From: Sphingomonas elodea ATCC 31461
GTDB lineage: Bacteria > Pseudomonadota > Alphaproteobacteria > Sphingomonadales > Sphingomonadaceae
NCBI RefSeq assembly: GCF_000226955.1
Contig: NZ_AGFU01000022.1
Coordinates: forward strand, 1 to 35,572
Direction: 5' to 3'
Length of the DNA stretch: 35,572 bases
In this document: positions 18,133-26,092 of the stretch, piece by piece
Position numbering within the stretch: the first letter of the stretch is position 1
Layout of the letters: each line of letters begins with the position of its first letter
The notes under the pieces: generated by a model
Databases searched by the model: none
What the model was told of the DNA's origin: nothing
What the model saw: the letters and a program-made list of their open reading frames with translations, nothing else
Made by a program: the position numbers and the translations under genes

Positions 18133-18863
18133 GCGCGCACCGCGCGGTCCATCCGCTCGGCGGTGACGGGGTAGCCGAGCCCTTCGGGGATGCAGAGCCA
18201 GTCGACGCCGTCGCGCGACTCGACGAACGGGGTGATCGTCTCGACCGGGAATCGGCGGGCATGGGCCATGGCCGCATCGAAACCGTCGAACAGCGCCAGC
18301 CGTTCCAGATTGCGGCGGGTGGGGTAGATCAGCATCGCCTCGCCGCGATCGGCGGCGTCGAGCGCGCCTCGCGCGGTGATCCAGCACAGCCGGACATTCT
18401 CGCTCCCGTCGACGAGCGGCGCGGCCCCCTCCGGCGCCCGGGCAAGGTAGAAACGCGTGTCGAACACCCGATGCGGCAGGCCATAGGGCAGCCAGCGGGC
18501 GAAGGGCACCAACACGTCGAGGTCGAGCGCCAGGCTCGCCTCGGCAAGCAGCTGCGCAAAGGGCCTGCCGGCGTGGAGGTCCTCGCGGATCTTCGCAAGC
18601 GTGGCGGCATCGCAGTCCAGCCCCAAGGCCAGCCCGGCCTCCTCGATCGTCTCGCGGATCGCGGCGACTCGGGCGGCACTGTCTTCGTGGGTGTCGGTGA
18701 ACAGGTGATCGCCCGGATCGATCCGCCCGCCCGGAAACACCAGCGCGCCGCCAGCGAAAGACATCGCGCGCGAACGCTCCACCATCAGCAATTCGGGCAG
18801 CCCGCCGCCGCCATCGCGCATCACGACGACGGTGGCGGCTGGGATGGCTTCGGCGTGCGACAT
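18129..18863 (-). CDS. NUDIX hydrolase (NUDT19/NUDT7-like)
   Basis: This 244-aa cytosolic protein hydrolyses a nucleoside diphosphate linked to another moiety. The Nudix box is stretched, as in NUDT19-type proteins: VFPGGRIDPGD (43-52), an insert, then RETIEEAGL (70-78) with the metal-binding Glu71, Glu74 and Glu75. The C-terminal part (RFDTRFYLA-like, WITARGAL, PTRRNLERLA) is characteristic of that subgroup, which often acts on CoA derivatives. This substrate is inferred. It lies 30 bp after the gluconolactonase gene on the same strand and is coupled to the extensin-like gene. Confidence 0.87.
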   Translation of the reverse strand: MSHAEAIPAATVVVMRDGGGGLPELLMVERSRAMSFAGGALVFPGGRIDPGDHLFTDTHEDSAARVAAIRETIEEAGLALGLDCDAATLAKIREDLHAGRPFAQLLAEASLALDLDVLVPFARWLPYGLPHRVFDTRFYLARAPEGAAPLVDGSENVRLCWITARGALDAADRGEAMLIYPTRRNLERLALFDGFDAAMAHARRFPVETITPFVESRDGVDWLCIPEGLGYPVTAERMDRAVRA

Positions 18864-18893
18864 CGTCCCGGCTCTACGCCGCGACGCCCTTGC

Positions 18894-19946
18894 TTACCAG
18901 CCGGAGGCGCGCAGGCGCAGGCGGAACACCTGGTCGCTGGAGGTGATGAACAGCGTCTTTCCGTCCTCGCCGAAGCAGCAGTTCGCCGCCTTCTTGCCGG
19001 TCGAGATCAGCCCCAGCCGCCGCCCGTCCGGCGCCACCACATGGATGCCGCCGGGGCCGCTGGCGTATAGATGCCCGCTCGCCGCCACCTTCATCCCGTC
19101 GGCATGGCCGGGCAGGCCCGCCGCGGTGCCGGCGCGGTGATCGAGGAAGATTTTCCGGCCCGTCGCCAAGCCATCCCCGCCCAGCGAATAGGCCCAGGTA
19201 TAGGGCGCCGCATCGTCGGACACGGAGACGTAGAGCGTCCGCTGGTCGGGTGAGAGGCCGATGCCGTTGGGACGGGTCAGATTCGATTCGATCAGGTGCA
19301 CCGTGCCGTTGGTATCGAGCCGGTAGACACCGTTGAACGGCAGTTCCTTTAGCGGCGACTGGTCCCCATCGGTGAAGCCATAGGGCGGATCGGTGAAGTA
19401 TATTGCACCGTTCTTCGCCTGCACCAGATCGTTGCAGCTGTTGAATCGCTTGCCCTCATACCTGCCGGCGAGGATCTTCTTTTCCTTGGTCTCCAGGTCC
19501 ACCGCCGCGATCGCGCGGGTACCGCTGTCGGCCATCAGCAGCTCGCCCCTGCGGCCCTGGATCATGCCGTTCGATCCCGCCTCGCGCACCCCCGCCGGGA
19601 TCGGTCCAGCCAGCCCGGAGGGCACCAGGAACGGCTTGGTTTCCTTGCCGTCCCAGCGATAGGCGATGTTCGCCTGCACGTCGGAGAACAGCAGATAGCT
19701 CCGGTCGAACGCGCTCGCCCCGCCCGAGGCGCCGCCGGTTACCGCCCCGTCGCGGATCCATACCGGCCCCTCGGCCCATTGGATGCCGCTGGCGATCGCC
19801 TCGAGCGGCGACTCGACGTCGAGCAGCGCGTCCAGTTCGGGATCGAGCCGGGTGATCGTTCCCTCGCCCGCCGCATATGCGATGCCCGGCAGCAACGGCA
19901 GCGCGGCAAGGCCGCCCAACAGGGTGCGGCGGGTGGTAGCGAACAT
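18894..19946 (-). CDS. gluconolactonase (SMP-30/Gnl family), Tat-exported
   Basis: This 350-aa six-bladed beta-propeller hydrolyses gluconolactone to gluconate. Family metal ligands fit WAEGPVW (Glu near 59), FNSCND (Asn near 170) and GHADGMKV (Asp near 286). The N-terminus, FATTRRTLLGGLAALPLLPGIAYA, is a twin-arginine signal, so it acts in the periplasm. The ATG at 19946 has GAGGA 8 nt upstream. It begins 13 bp after the gntP stop and closes the beta-glucosidase/GFOR operon, placing lactone hydrolysis next to gluconate uptake. It could act on other aldonolactones. Confidence 0.9.
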   Translation of the reverse strand: MFATTRRTLLGGLAALPLLPGIAYAAGEGTITRLDPELDALLDVESPLEAIASGIQWAEGPVWIRDGAVTGGASGGASAFDRSYLLFSDVQANIAYRWDGKETKPFLVPSGLAGPIPAGVREAGSNGMIQGRRGELLMADSGTRAIAAVDLETKEKKILAGRYEGKRFNSCNDLVQAKNGAIYFTDPPYGFTDGDQSPLKELPFNGVYRLDTNGTVHLIESNLTRPNGIGLSPDQRTLYVSVSDDAAPYTWAYSLGGDGLATGRKIFLDHRAGTAAGLPGHADGMKVAASGHLYASGPGGIHVVAPDGRRLGLISTGKKAANCCFGEDGKTLFITSSDQVFRLRLRASGW

Positions 19947-19959
19947 GGTCAGGATCCTC

Positions 19960-21306
19960 TCAGACGAACGGCCACAGCAGCAGCGCCATGGCGAAACTGG
20001 TCAGTCCCGCGATGGTGGCACCGATGGTCCAGCTGCGAAAGGTCTGCGCTTCGGTGAGGCCGAGATATTGCTTCACCAGCCAGAAGCCGGTGTCGTTGAC
20101 ATGGGACGCGATGGTCGCGCCCGATCCGATCGCGACGGTGACCAGCGCGATCCGGTCCGGCCCCAGCCCCGCCGCCCCGATCAGCGGCGCCGCAAGCCCG
20201 GCGGCGGTGACCATGGCGACGGTCGCCGAGCCCTGCGCCACCCGCACGAAGGCGGAGAGCAGGAAGGCGAAGACCGGGATCGAGACCTGCGCCGCCTCCA
20301 CCGCCATCGTGATCTGCTTGCCCGCGCCCGATTCGATCAGCACTTCCTTGTAGGCCGCGCCCGCACCGATGATCAGCACCATCAGGCCCGCCGGCTCCAG
20401 CGCGCGGGTGCTGATCTTCGACAGCGTCTCGAACCCCGCGCCCGCGACCAGCCGCAGCCACAGCATCGCCCCGATCACCGCGATCACCAGCGCGGTGAAG
20501 GGGTGGCCGAGGAACACCAGCGTCGAACGGGCCAGCCCCGGCGCCATCGTCTCGCCCGCGACGGTGCCGATCAGGATCAGCGCCAGCGGCAGCAGCATCG
20601 CGGCGAGCGCGGGGCCGAAGCCGACCGCACCCGTCTGCGGCGCGCCTTCGTCGAGCATCGGCGGCGCGCCGATCGCGCCATAGCCGGGTGCACCATGCGC
20701 CAGCTTGGCGAACACGGGACCCGCGAGAATCGCCGAGGGGATACCGCAGATCAGGCCGTAGAGCGCCATCCGGCCATAGTCGGTGTGCAGCAACTCGGCG
20801 ACGGCGACCGGCCCAGGATGCGGCGGCAGCAGCGCGTGCATGGTCATCAGCCCGGCGAGCAGCGGCAGCGCGAAATAGGTGACGCGCCGCTCCGCCCGCA
20901 CCGCCAGCGTGGTGAGCAAGGGCGCGAGGATGATGAAGGCGACGTCGAAGAACAGCGGCACCCCGACGACGATGCCGATCGCGGTGAGCGCCCAGGGGAC
21001 GCGCTTCTCGCCGAACAGGTCGAGCAGCCGCCGCGCGATCGCCTGCACGCCGCCCGATGCCTCCAGCATCCCGCCCAGCACGGCGCCGAGGCCGATTACC
21101 ACCGCGACGAAGCCCAGCGCCTCGCCGGTGCCCTTGCGGATCGCGGCGATCACCGCCTGCGGATCGTTGCCGAAGACGAGGCCGGTCGCCAGCGCGACCA
21201 GCAACAGCGCGACGAAGGGCTGCAGCTTGAGGCGGAGCACCAGCAGGATCACCGCCGCGATGCTGCCGGCGACGATCGCCAGCGTGTGCCAGGGCTCGCC
21301 CATCAT
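19960..21306 (-). CDS. gntP: gluconate:H+ symporter, GntP family
   Basis: This 448-aa inner-membrane transporter has about 12 hydrophobic segments and GntP-family marks: LLVALATGLVFG near the N-terminus, GVPLFFDVAFIILAPL, MHALLPPHPGPVAVA, and the C-terminal SGATIASHVNDTGFWLVKQY. The family imports gluconate and related sugar acids. The ATG at 21306 overlaps the beta-glucosidase stop (ATGA); a second ATG follows directly at 21303 and has better spacing from GGTGGAG. Lying between the beta-glucosidase and gluconolactonase genes, it most likely imports the gluconate formed in the periplasm. Confidence 0.94.
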   Translation of the reverse strand: MMGEPWHTLAIVAGSIAAVILLVLRLKLQPFVALLLVALATGLVFGNDPQAVIAAIRKGTGEALGFVAVVIGLGAVLGGMLEASGGVQAIARRLLDLFGEKRVPWALTAIGIVVGVPLFFDVAFIILAPLLTTLAVRAERRVTYFALPLLAGLMTMHALLPPHPGPVAVAELLHTDYGRMALYGLICGIPSAILAGPVFAKLAHGAPGYGAIGAPPMLDEGAPQTGAVGFGPALAAMLLPLALILIGTVAGETMAPGLARSTLVFLGHPFTALVIAVIGAMLWLRLVAGAGFETLSKISTRALEPAGLMVLIIGAGAAYKEVLIESGAGKQITMAVEAAQVSIPVFAFLLSAFVRVAQGSATVAMVTAAGLAAPLIGAAGLGPDRIALVTVAIGSGATIASHVNDTGFWLVKQYLGLTEAQTFRSWTIGATIAGLTSFAMALLLWPFV

Positions 21307-23552
21307 GCGATCTCCACCCTGGTGGGAAGCGAGGCGGCAGGCACCTGCCCTTCCGCGCCCGCCGTGATGCGGAACTTCGCCTCGCTCTTCAGGTCGGCCG
21401 ACGAAGCACCCGCCATCAGCCGGATCTCGCCGGGCTCGACGATCCATTTGCCGTCACGCCAGAAAGCGAATTGTTCGGGCGTGAGGGTGAAGCGGACGGT
21501 GCGGCTTTGCCCCGGCTTCAGGGCCACACGCGCGAACCCGCGCAGCTCCGCCACCGGCCGCGAGACCGTAGCGACGGGATCGTTGGCGTAAAGCTGCACC
21601 ACCTCCTCCACCGCCATCGTGCCGCGATTGGTGAGCTGCACCGATGCGGTGATCCGGCCGCCGGGGGCGAGCGTCTCGGCGCTCAGCGTCAGCGGGCCAT
21701 AGGCGATCTCGCCATAGGTGAGGCCGTGGCCGAAGGCGAAGAGCGGGCCGATCTCGGTATCGTGATAGCGCGCGCTGTCCACCGCGAGGTCCGGATTGGC
21801 CGGGCGGCCGGTGGGCAGATGCGCATAGCTTTGCGGCGACTGGCCGGTCCGGCGCGGCATCCCGATCGGCAGGCGCCCGCCGGGGGCGGCCTTGCCGGTG
21901 AGGATCTCGGCGATGGCGGGGCCGCTCTCGATGCCGAGCAGCCAGGTCTGGAGGACGGCCGGCACCCCGGCGAGCTCGCGTTCGAGCGCGAGCGGACGGC
22001 CGCCCATCAGGATCGCGACGATCGGCTTGGCCGTGCCCTTCAGCGCCTCCAGCAGCGCCGCCTGGCCGTCGGGAAGGCCGATCTCCGCATAGGAGCGTGC
22101 CTCGCCGGTGCGGTTGAAATCCTCGCCGATTGCGACCAGCACGACATCGGCCCGCTTCGCCGCCTCCACCGCCGCCGCGACATCGGTACCCGGCTGGTAT
22201 TCCGCGCCCGCCAGCGCCGCCTTGAGCGTCACCGCATCGGCCGCCTGCCCCCGCGCGCGCCACGAGCCGATCGCCGAGGACGCATCGTCCGCCAGCGCCC
22301 CGATCAACGCGAGCTTGGCGCCCGGCTTGAGCGGCAGCACCGCGCCCTCGTTGCGCAGCAGCACCACCGATCGCCGGGCGAGGTCCCGCGCCTCGGTCCG
22401 CCGCAGCGGCGCCTTGTCGCGCGCCGGATCGCCAAAGCCATAGGGATCGTCGAACAGCCCCAGCCGCGCCTTGGCGGCGAGGATGCGGCCGACCGATTCG
22501 TCGATCAGCGGGACCAGCGTCGCATCGGCGGTCGCCGCCTCGGCGAGGTAGGTGGCATAGCTGCCGCTCGCCATGTCCATGTCGACACCGGCCTTGAGCG
22601 CCAGCACGGCAGCCGCGCGCGCATCGGCGGCGATGCCGTGATTGACCAGCTCGCGGATCGCGTTCCAGTCGCTCACCACCAGCCCCTGATACTGCCAGCG
22701 CGCGCGCAGGAAGCCGCGCACCAGATCGGCATGGGCGGTCATCGGCACGCCGTCGAGCGCGTTGAACGCGGTCATGAAGCTGCCCGCGTCCGCCCGCGCG
22801 GCGGCATGGAAGGGCGGCAGATAGACTTCGTTGAGCGTGCGCGGGCCCAGCTCCGCGCTGTCGTAATCGCGGCCGCCTTCCGCCGCGCCATAGCCGACGA
22901 AATGCTTGGCGCACGCCATCATCCGCATGCCCTTGCCCAGATCGGCGCCCTGGAAGCCGGCGACCTGCGCCTCGGCGATTCGGGAGCCCAGATAGGCATC
23001 CTCGCCCGCGCCTTCGACCACCCGGCCCCAGCGCGGATCGCGCGCGACGTCGACCATCGGGGTGAACGTCCAGTGCAGCCCCGCTGCCCACGCCTCTTCC
23101 GCCGCGATCCGCGCGGCCTGCTCGGCGACCTTCGGATCCCAGCTCGCCGCCAGCGCCAGCGGCACCGGCAGGATGGTGCGATAGCCATGGATCACGTCCA
23201 TCGCGAACAAGAGCGGGATCTTGAGCCGCGATTCCTCCACCGCCACCCGCTGCAGGTCGCGCAGCGGCTCGGCCCCGGCGACATGAAGGAACGAGCCCAT
23301 CTCGCCCTTGCGCACACGGGTAAGCATTGCTGCATCGAGCTTCGAGTTGAGCGATTTCTGCCGCCCGCCGGCGATCTGGTTCATCTGCCCGACCTTTTCG
23401 GCGAGCGTCATCTGTCCGATCAGCGCCTGGATGCGGGCGCGGGTGTCGGCCCGCAGCGGCCGGGCGGCGCGGGCGAGCGGCGTCCACGCGGAAGCGGCGA
23501 GCAGCGCGCTCGCCGCCAGGAGGTCCCGTCGATTCATGCGTCGGTTCTTCAT
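21303..23552 (-). CDS. bglX: GH3 beta-glucosidase, Tat-exported
   Basis: This 749-aa glycoside hydrolase family 3 enzyme releases glucose from beta-glucosides and cello-oligosaccharides. A twin-arginine signal (NRRDLLAASALLAASAWTPLARA) is followed by the (beta/alpha)8 domain with KHFVGYGAAEGGRDY (216-230) and nucleophile Asp295 in GLVVSDWNAI. Next come the alpha/beta sandwich domain (about 390-580) and a C-terminal fibronectin-III-like domain. The length fits BglX (765 aa). The ATG at 23552 overlaps the upstream gene by ATGA; an ATG at 23537 (MNRRD) is possible. The exact substrate is unknown: GH3 also includes xylosidases. Confidence 0.92.
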   Translation of the reverse strand: MKNRRMNRRDLLAASALLAASAWTPLARAARPLRADTRARIQALIGQMTLAEKVGQMNQIAGGRQKSLNSKLDAAMLTRVRKGEMGSFLHVAGAEPLRDLQRVAVEESRLKIPLLFAMDVIHGYRTILPVPLALAASWDPKVAEQAARIAAEEAWAAGLHWTFTPMVDVARDPRWGRVVEGAGEDAYLGSRIAEAQVAGFQGADLGKGMRMMACAKHFVGYGAAEGGRDYDSAELGPRTLNEVYLPPFHAAARADAGSFMTAFNALDGVPMTAHADLVRGFLRARWQYQGLVVSDWNAIRELVNHGIAADARAAAVLALKAGVDMDMASGSYATYLAEAATADATLVPLIDESVGRILAAKARLGLFDDPYGFGDPARDKAPLRRTEARDLARRSVVLLRNEGAVLPLKPGAKLALIGALADDASSAIGSWRARGQAADAVTLKAALAGAEYQPGTDVAAAVEAAKRADVVLVAIGEDFNRTGEARSYAEIGLPDGQAALLEALKGTAKPIVAILMGGRPLALERELAGVPAVLQTWLLGIESGPAIAEILTGKAAPGGRLPIGMPRRTGQSPQSYAHLPTGRPANPDLAVDSARYHDTEIGPLFAFGHGLTYGEIAYGPLTLSAETLAPGGRITASVQLTNRGTMAVEEVVQLYANDPVATVSRPVAELRGFARVALKPGQSRTVRFTLTPEQFAFWRDGKWIVEPGEIRLMAGASSADLKSEAKFRITAGAEGQVPAASLPTRVEIA

Positions 23553-24646
23553 GCCAGCGTGATGGCGCGGTGTTCGCGGGCGGAGCGGTAGATCGCCTCG
23601 ATCAGCCGCATGTCGCGGAGGCCCTCCTCGCCCGAGACGATCGGCTCACGGCCGTTCATCGCGCATTCGGCGAGGTGGTCGAGCTGGCGGACGAACTGGT
23701 TCTTGGCCGGCTTGGGCAGCACCAGCTGCTCGCGCTTGCCGCCCAGCCGGGTCCACATTTCCTGCCCCTCATAATTGGTGGCGGGCTCCAGCTCGACCCA
23801 GCCCTTCTGGCCGGTGACGCGGTAATGGTTGTGGTTCGAGCTGTAGCTGGACACGCAATCGGCGATCAGCCCGCTGGGGAAGCGAAACTGCCAGTCGATC
23901 CGGTCCTCCACCGTCTTGAAGCGCGGATCGCTGCGATCGGTATGCTCCATCGCGCTGACCTCGACCGGCTCCTCACCGGCCAGATAGCGCGCGGCGTTGA
24001 GGCTGTAGATGCCGATGTCCATCATCGATCCGCCGCCGGACAGCGCCCTGTCGAGCCGCCACTGGTTGGGCGCGGCATAGAAGCCGTGCTCGGCGAAGAT
24101 CAGCGTCGGCTTGCCCAGCGCGCCCGACCGCACCGTCTCGATCGCCTTGAGGTTGTACGGCTCGAAATGGCAGCGATAGCCGATCATGAGCTTCTTGCCC
24201 GCCTTCTTGGCGGCAGCAATCATCGCCTGGCATTCGGCGACCGAGGTCGCCATCGGCTTCTCGCACAGCACGTGCTTGCCGGCCTGGGATGCGCGGATCG
24301 AATATTCGGCGTGCATGGAATTGGGCAGCACGACATAGACGATGTCGATGTCCGGATTGTCGCGGATCCGGTCATAGGTGTCGTAGCTGTACCAATGCGT
24401 CCTGGGGATGCCGTACTGCGCGCCGTATTTCTCCAGCTTGGCGGGCGTGCCGCTCACCAGCGCCTTCAATTCGGCGAACTCGCAGTCCTTGAGGTTGGGG
24501 AGGATCTGCTGGGTGGCGTAATAGCCGAGGCCGACCACCGCATAGCCGAGCTTGCGCTTGGGCGCCGCCGCCTGGGCCGATCCGCCCAGCGCACTGGCCA
24601 CTACCCCGGCGCCGATCCCGCCGAGCACGTCGCGTCGCGTTCCCAT
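23549..24646 (-). CDS. glucose-fructose oxidoreductase-like Gfo/Idh/MocA enzyme, Tat-exported
   Basis: This 365-aa protein is strikingly like Zymomonas GFOR. GFOR oxidises glucose to gluconolactone and reduces fructose to sorbitol with a bound NADP. Shared parts are YAVVGLGYYA (35-44), PNSMHAEYSIRA, HVLCEKPMATSVA with Lys130, LMIGYRCH, GGGSMMDIGIYSLN with Asp210 and Tyr214, and NQFVRQLDHLAEC. The signal, GTRRDVLGGIGAGVVASALGGSAQA, is twin-arginine type. Only about five residues separate the cleavage site from the Rossmann fold, so the long NADP-clamping arm of Zymomonas GFOR is absent. It is first in the operon, with a strong GGAGGAGGG ribosome-binding site. The electron acceptor (a second sugar?) is unknown; Caulobacter aldose-aldose oxidoreductase is another relative. 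Confidence 0.88.
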   Translation of the reverse strand: MGTRRDVLGGIGAGVVASALGGSAQAAAPKRKLGYAVVGLGYYATQQILPNLKDCEFAELKALVSGTPAKLEKYGAQYGIPRTHWYSYDTYDRIRDNPDIDIVYVVLPNSMHAEYSIRASQAGKHVLCEKPMATSVAECQAMIAAAKKAGKKLMIGYRCHFEPYNLKAIETVRSGALGKPTLIFAEHGFYAAPNQWRLDRALSGGGSMMDIGIYSLNAARYLAGEEPVEVSAMEHTDRSDPRFKTVEDRIDWQFRFPSGLIADCVSSYSSNHNHYRVTGQKGWVELEPATNYEGQEMWTRLGGKREQLVLPKPAKNQFVRQLDHLAECAMNGREPIVSGEEGLRDMRLIEAIYRSAREHRAITLA

Positions 24647-24690
24647 GGTCCCTCCTCCTCGTCCGCGTCGGCCTGCAGGTGCCGCGCGGC

Positions 24691-24704
24691 CGATAGCGGT
24701 ATCA
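24691..24704. promoter_or_regulatory. LacI-type operator candidate upstream of the GFOR-like gene
   Basis: The plus strand reads CGATAGCGGTATCA; the core GATA-N4-TATC (24692-24703) is a dyad with a central CG. Palindromes of the TGATAGCGCTATCA kind are recognised by LacI-family regulators of sugar and glycoside genes in Proteobacteria; this site matches 12 of 14 bases. It lies 45-58 bp upstream of the GFOR-like start codon, a position suited to repression. No LacI-family gene is in the window. Confidence 0.45.
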
Positions 24705-24757
24705 ACAATGCGGGAAGCGAGCCAGTAGCTCAGGGTATTAGATCGAAGCGCTTGAAA

Positions 24758-26092
24758 TCACAGCGGAAGCCTGACGGCAGCACATAGGCCGCCGCCGTCG
24801 CGCCGCTGCAGCGTGATGTCGCCGCCATGCGCCCGCGCCGTCGCCCGCGCGCTGGCCAGGCCCAGCCCCATGCCGCCGGTGTCGCGGTTGCGCGAACGCT
24901 CGCCGCGGAAGAAGGGATCGAACACCCGCTCCATGTCCTCGTCGGGGATGCCGGGGCCCCGGTCACGCACCGCGATCACCGCCTCGTGCTCGCGCCGCGC
25001 GATCACCAGCTCGGCACCGCCGGCATATTTGATGGCATTGCCGACAAGGTTGGCGAGCATCGCCTTCAGCGCCACCGGATCGGCCTCGATCACCAGCGGT
25101 TCGCCGGGCTCCAGGGTCACCGCCGCACCGCGATCGGCGGCGTCGTCGACCACCGTTTCGGCCAGCGAGCGCAGGTCCAGCGGCCGCCGCACGCCGATGC
25201 GGCTGCTGTCGCGCACATAGGCCATCACGGTGGAGATCATCGCCTGCATCTCGCGGATGTCGCACTCGCAGGCGGTACGAACGGCAGGATCCGCCCCCTC
25301 CAGCCGCAGTCCCATCCGCATCAGCGGCGTGCGCAGATCATGCGCCACCGCCGCGATCATGGTGGCACGATCATCGACATAACGGTTGAGCCGCGCCTGC
25401 ATGTCGTTGAATGCCCGCGCCGCCTCGGCGATCTCGGCCGGACCGTCCAGTTCGATCGGGGGCGCGCGCGGATCGCGGCCCAGCCGTTCGGCCGCGCGGG
25501 CGAAGGCGCCGATCGGGCGGGCGAAGCGCTGCGCCATCGCCCAGGCGAAGATCGCCGCCGCCACGGCGGACAGCACCAGCCACACCACCACGAACAGGCG
25601 CCACGGCTCCAGTCCCTCGCCCGGCGTGACCGTCTGCCAGCTGCCGTCGGGCATCCGCAGCGACGCTTCGAACGCGCCAGCGACGAGCACGTCCTGCGCC
25701 GCGACGACACTGGCGGGGGCGGGCGTCGGCGGCACGCCCGCGCGGTCGAACACCTGCGGCCGCTGCAGGAAGCCGACCGGAAAGCGCAGGATGACGCGTT
25801 CGGAAGCGACCCCGAGCGCCGTCGCCAGCGCGACCTCGGTCCGCTCGGCCCGCGGATTCCACGGCTGGCGCTCGACCGACGCGACATGCTGTACGTGGAA
25901 GCCTTCCGGCGCGGCGGCAGGATTGCGCATCGCCTGCGCGATCTGCCCGACGGTATGGAGCTTGGGGCTCGGCGTCTGGACGGCGAAGAGCAGTACGAGA
26001 TTGAGCAGCTGCACCACCGCCACGCAGGCGAGCATCAGGATGAAGATGCGCAGGAACAGCGGCGAACGCGCCGCCGCCGTCCCGGCCTTCAT
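24758..26092 (-). CDS. sensor histidine kinase, EnvZ-like
   Basis: This 444-aa inner-membrane sensor has TM1 (about 11-37), a periplasmic domain (about 40-164), TM2 (about 165-187), a HAMP domain (to about 240), the dimerisation/phosphoacceptor domain with His251 in AVAHDLRTPL, and an ATPase domain. The ATPase boxes are N (NLVGNAIKYA), G1 (DRGPGIP), F (FDPFFRGE) and G2 (GMGLGLASA). It autophosphorylates and passes phosphate to the response regulator whose stop overlaps its start by ATGA. The signal is unknown. Its stop is 111 bp before the GFOR-like gene on the same strand, so it may sense conditions relevant to the sugar operon, but that is only inferred from position. Confidence 0.94.
   Translation of the reverse strand: MKAGTAAARSPLFLRIFILMLACVAVVQLLNLVLLFAVQTPSPKLHTVGQIAQAMRNPAAAPEGFHVQHVASVERQPWNPRAERTEVALATALGVASERVILRFPVGFLQRPQVFDRAGVPPTPAPASVVAAQDVLVAGAFEASLRMPDGSWQTVTPGEGLEPWRLFVVVWLVLSAVAAAIFAWAMAQRFARPIGAFARAAERLGRDPRAPPIELDGPAEIAEAARAFNDMQARLNRYVDDRATMIAAVAHDLRTPLMRMGLRLEGADPAVRTACECDIREMQAMISTVMAYVRDSSRIGVRRPLDLRSLAETVVDDAADRGAAVTLEPGEPLVIEADPVALKAMLANLVGNAIKYAGGAELVIARREHEAVIAVRDRGPGIPDEDMERVFDPFFRGERSRNRDTGGMGLGLASARATARAHGGDITLQRRDGGGLCAAVRLPL

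Noticed and set aside
19783-21591. 602-aa open frame on the plus strand
   Set aside because: Antisense to gluconolactonase and gntP; composition (Arg, Gln, His) is typical of a shadow frame.
21471-23591. 706-aa open frame on the plus strand
   Set aside because: Antisense to the GH3 beta-glucosidase, no motifs.
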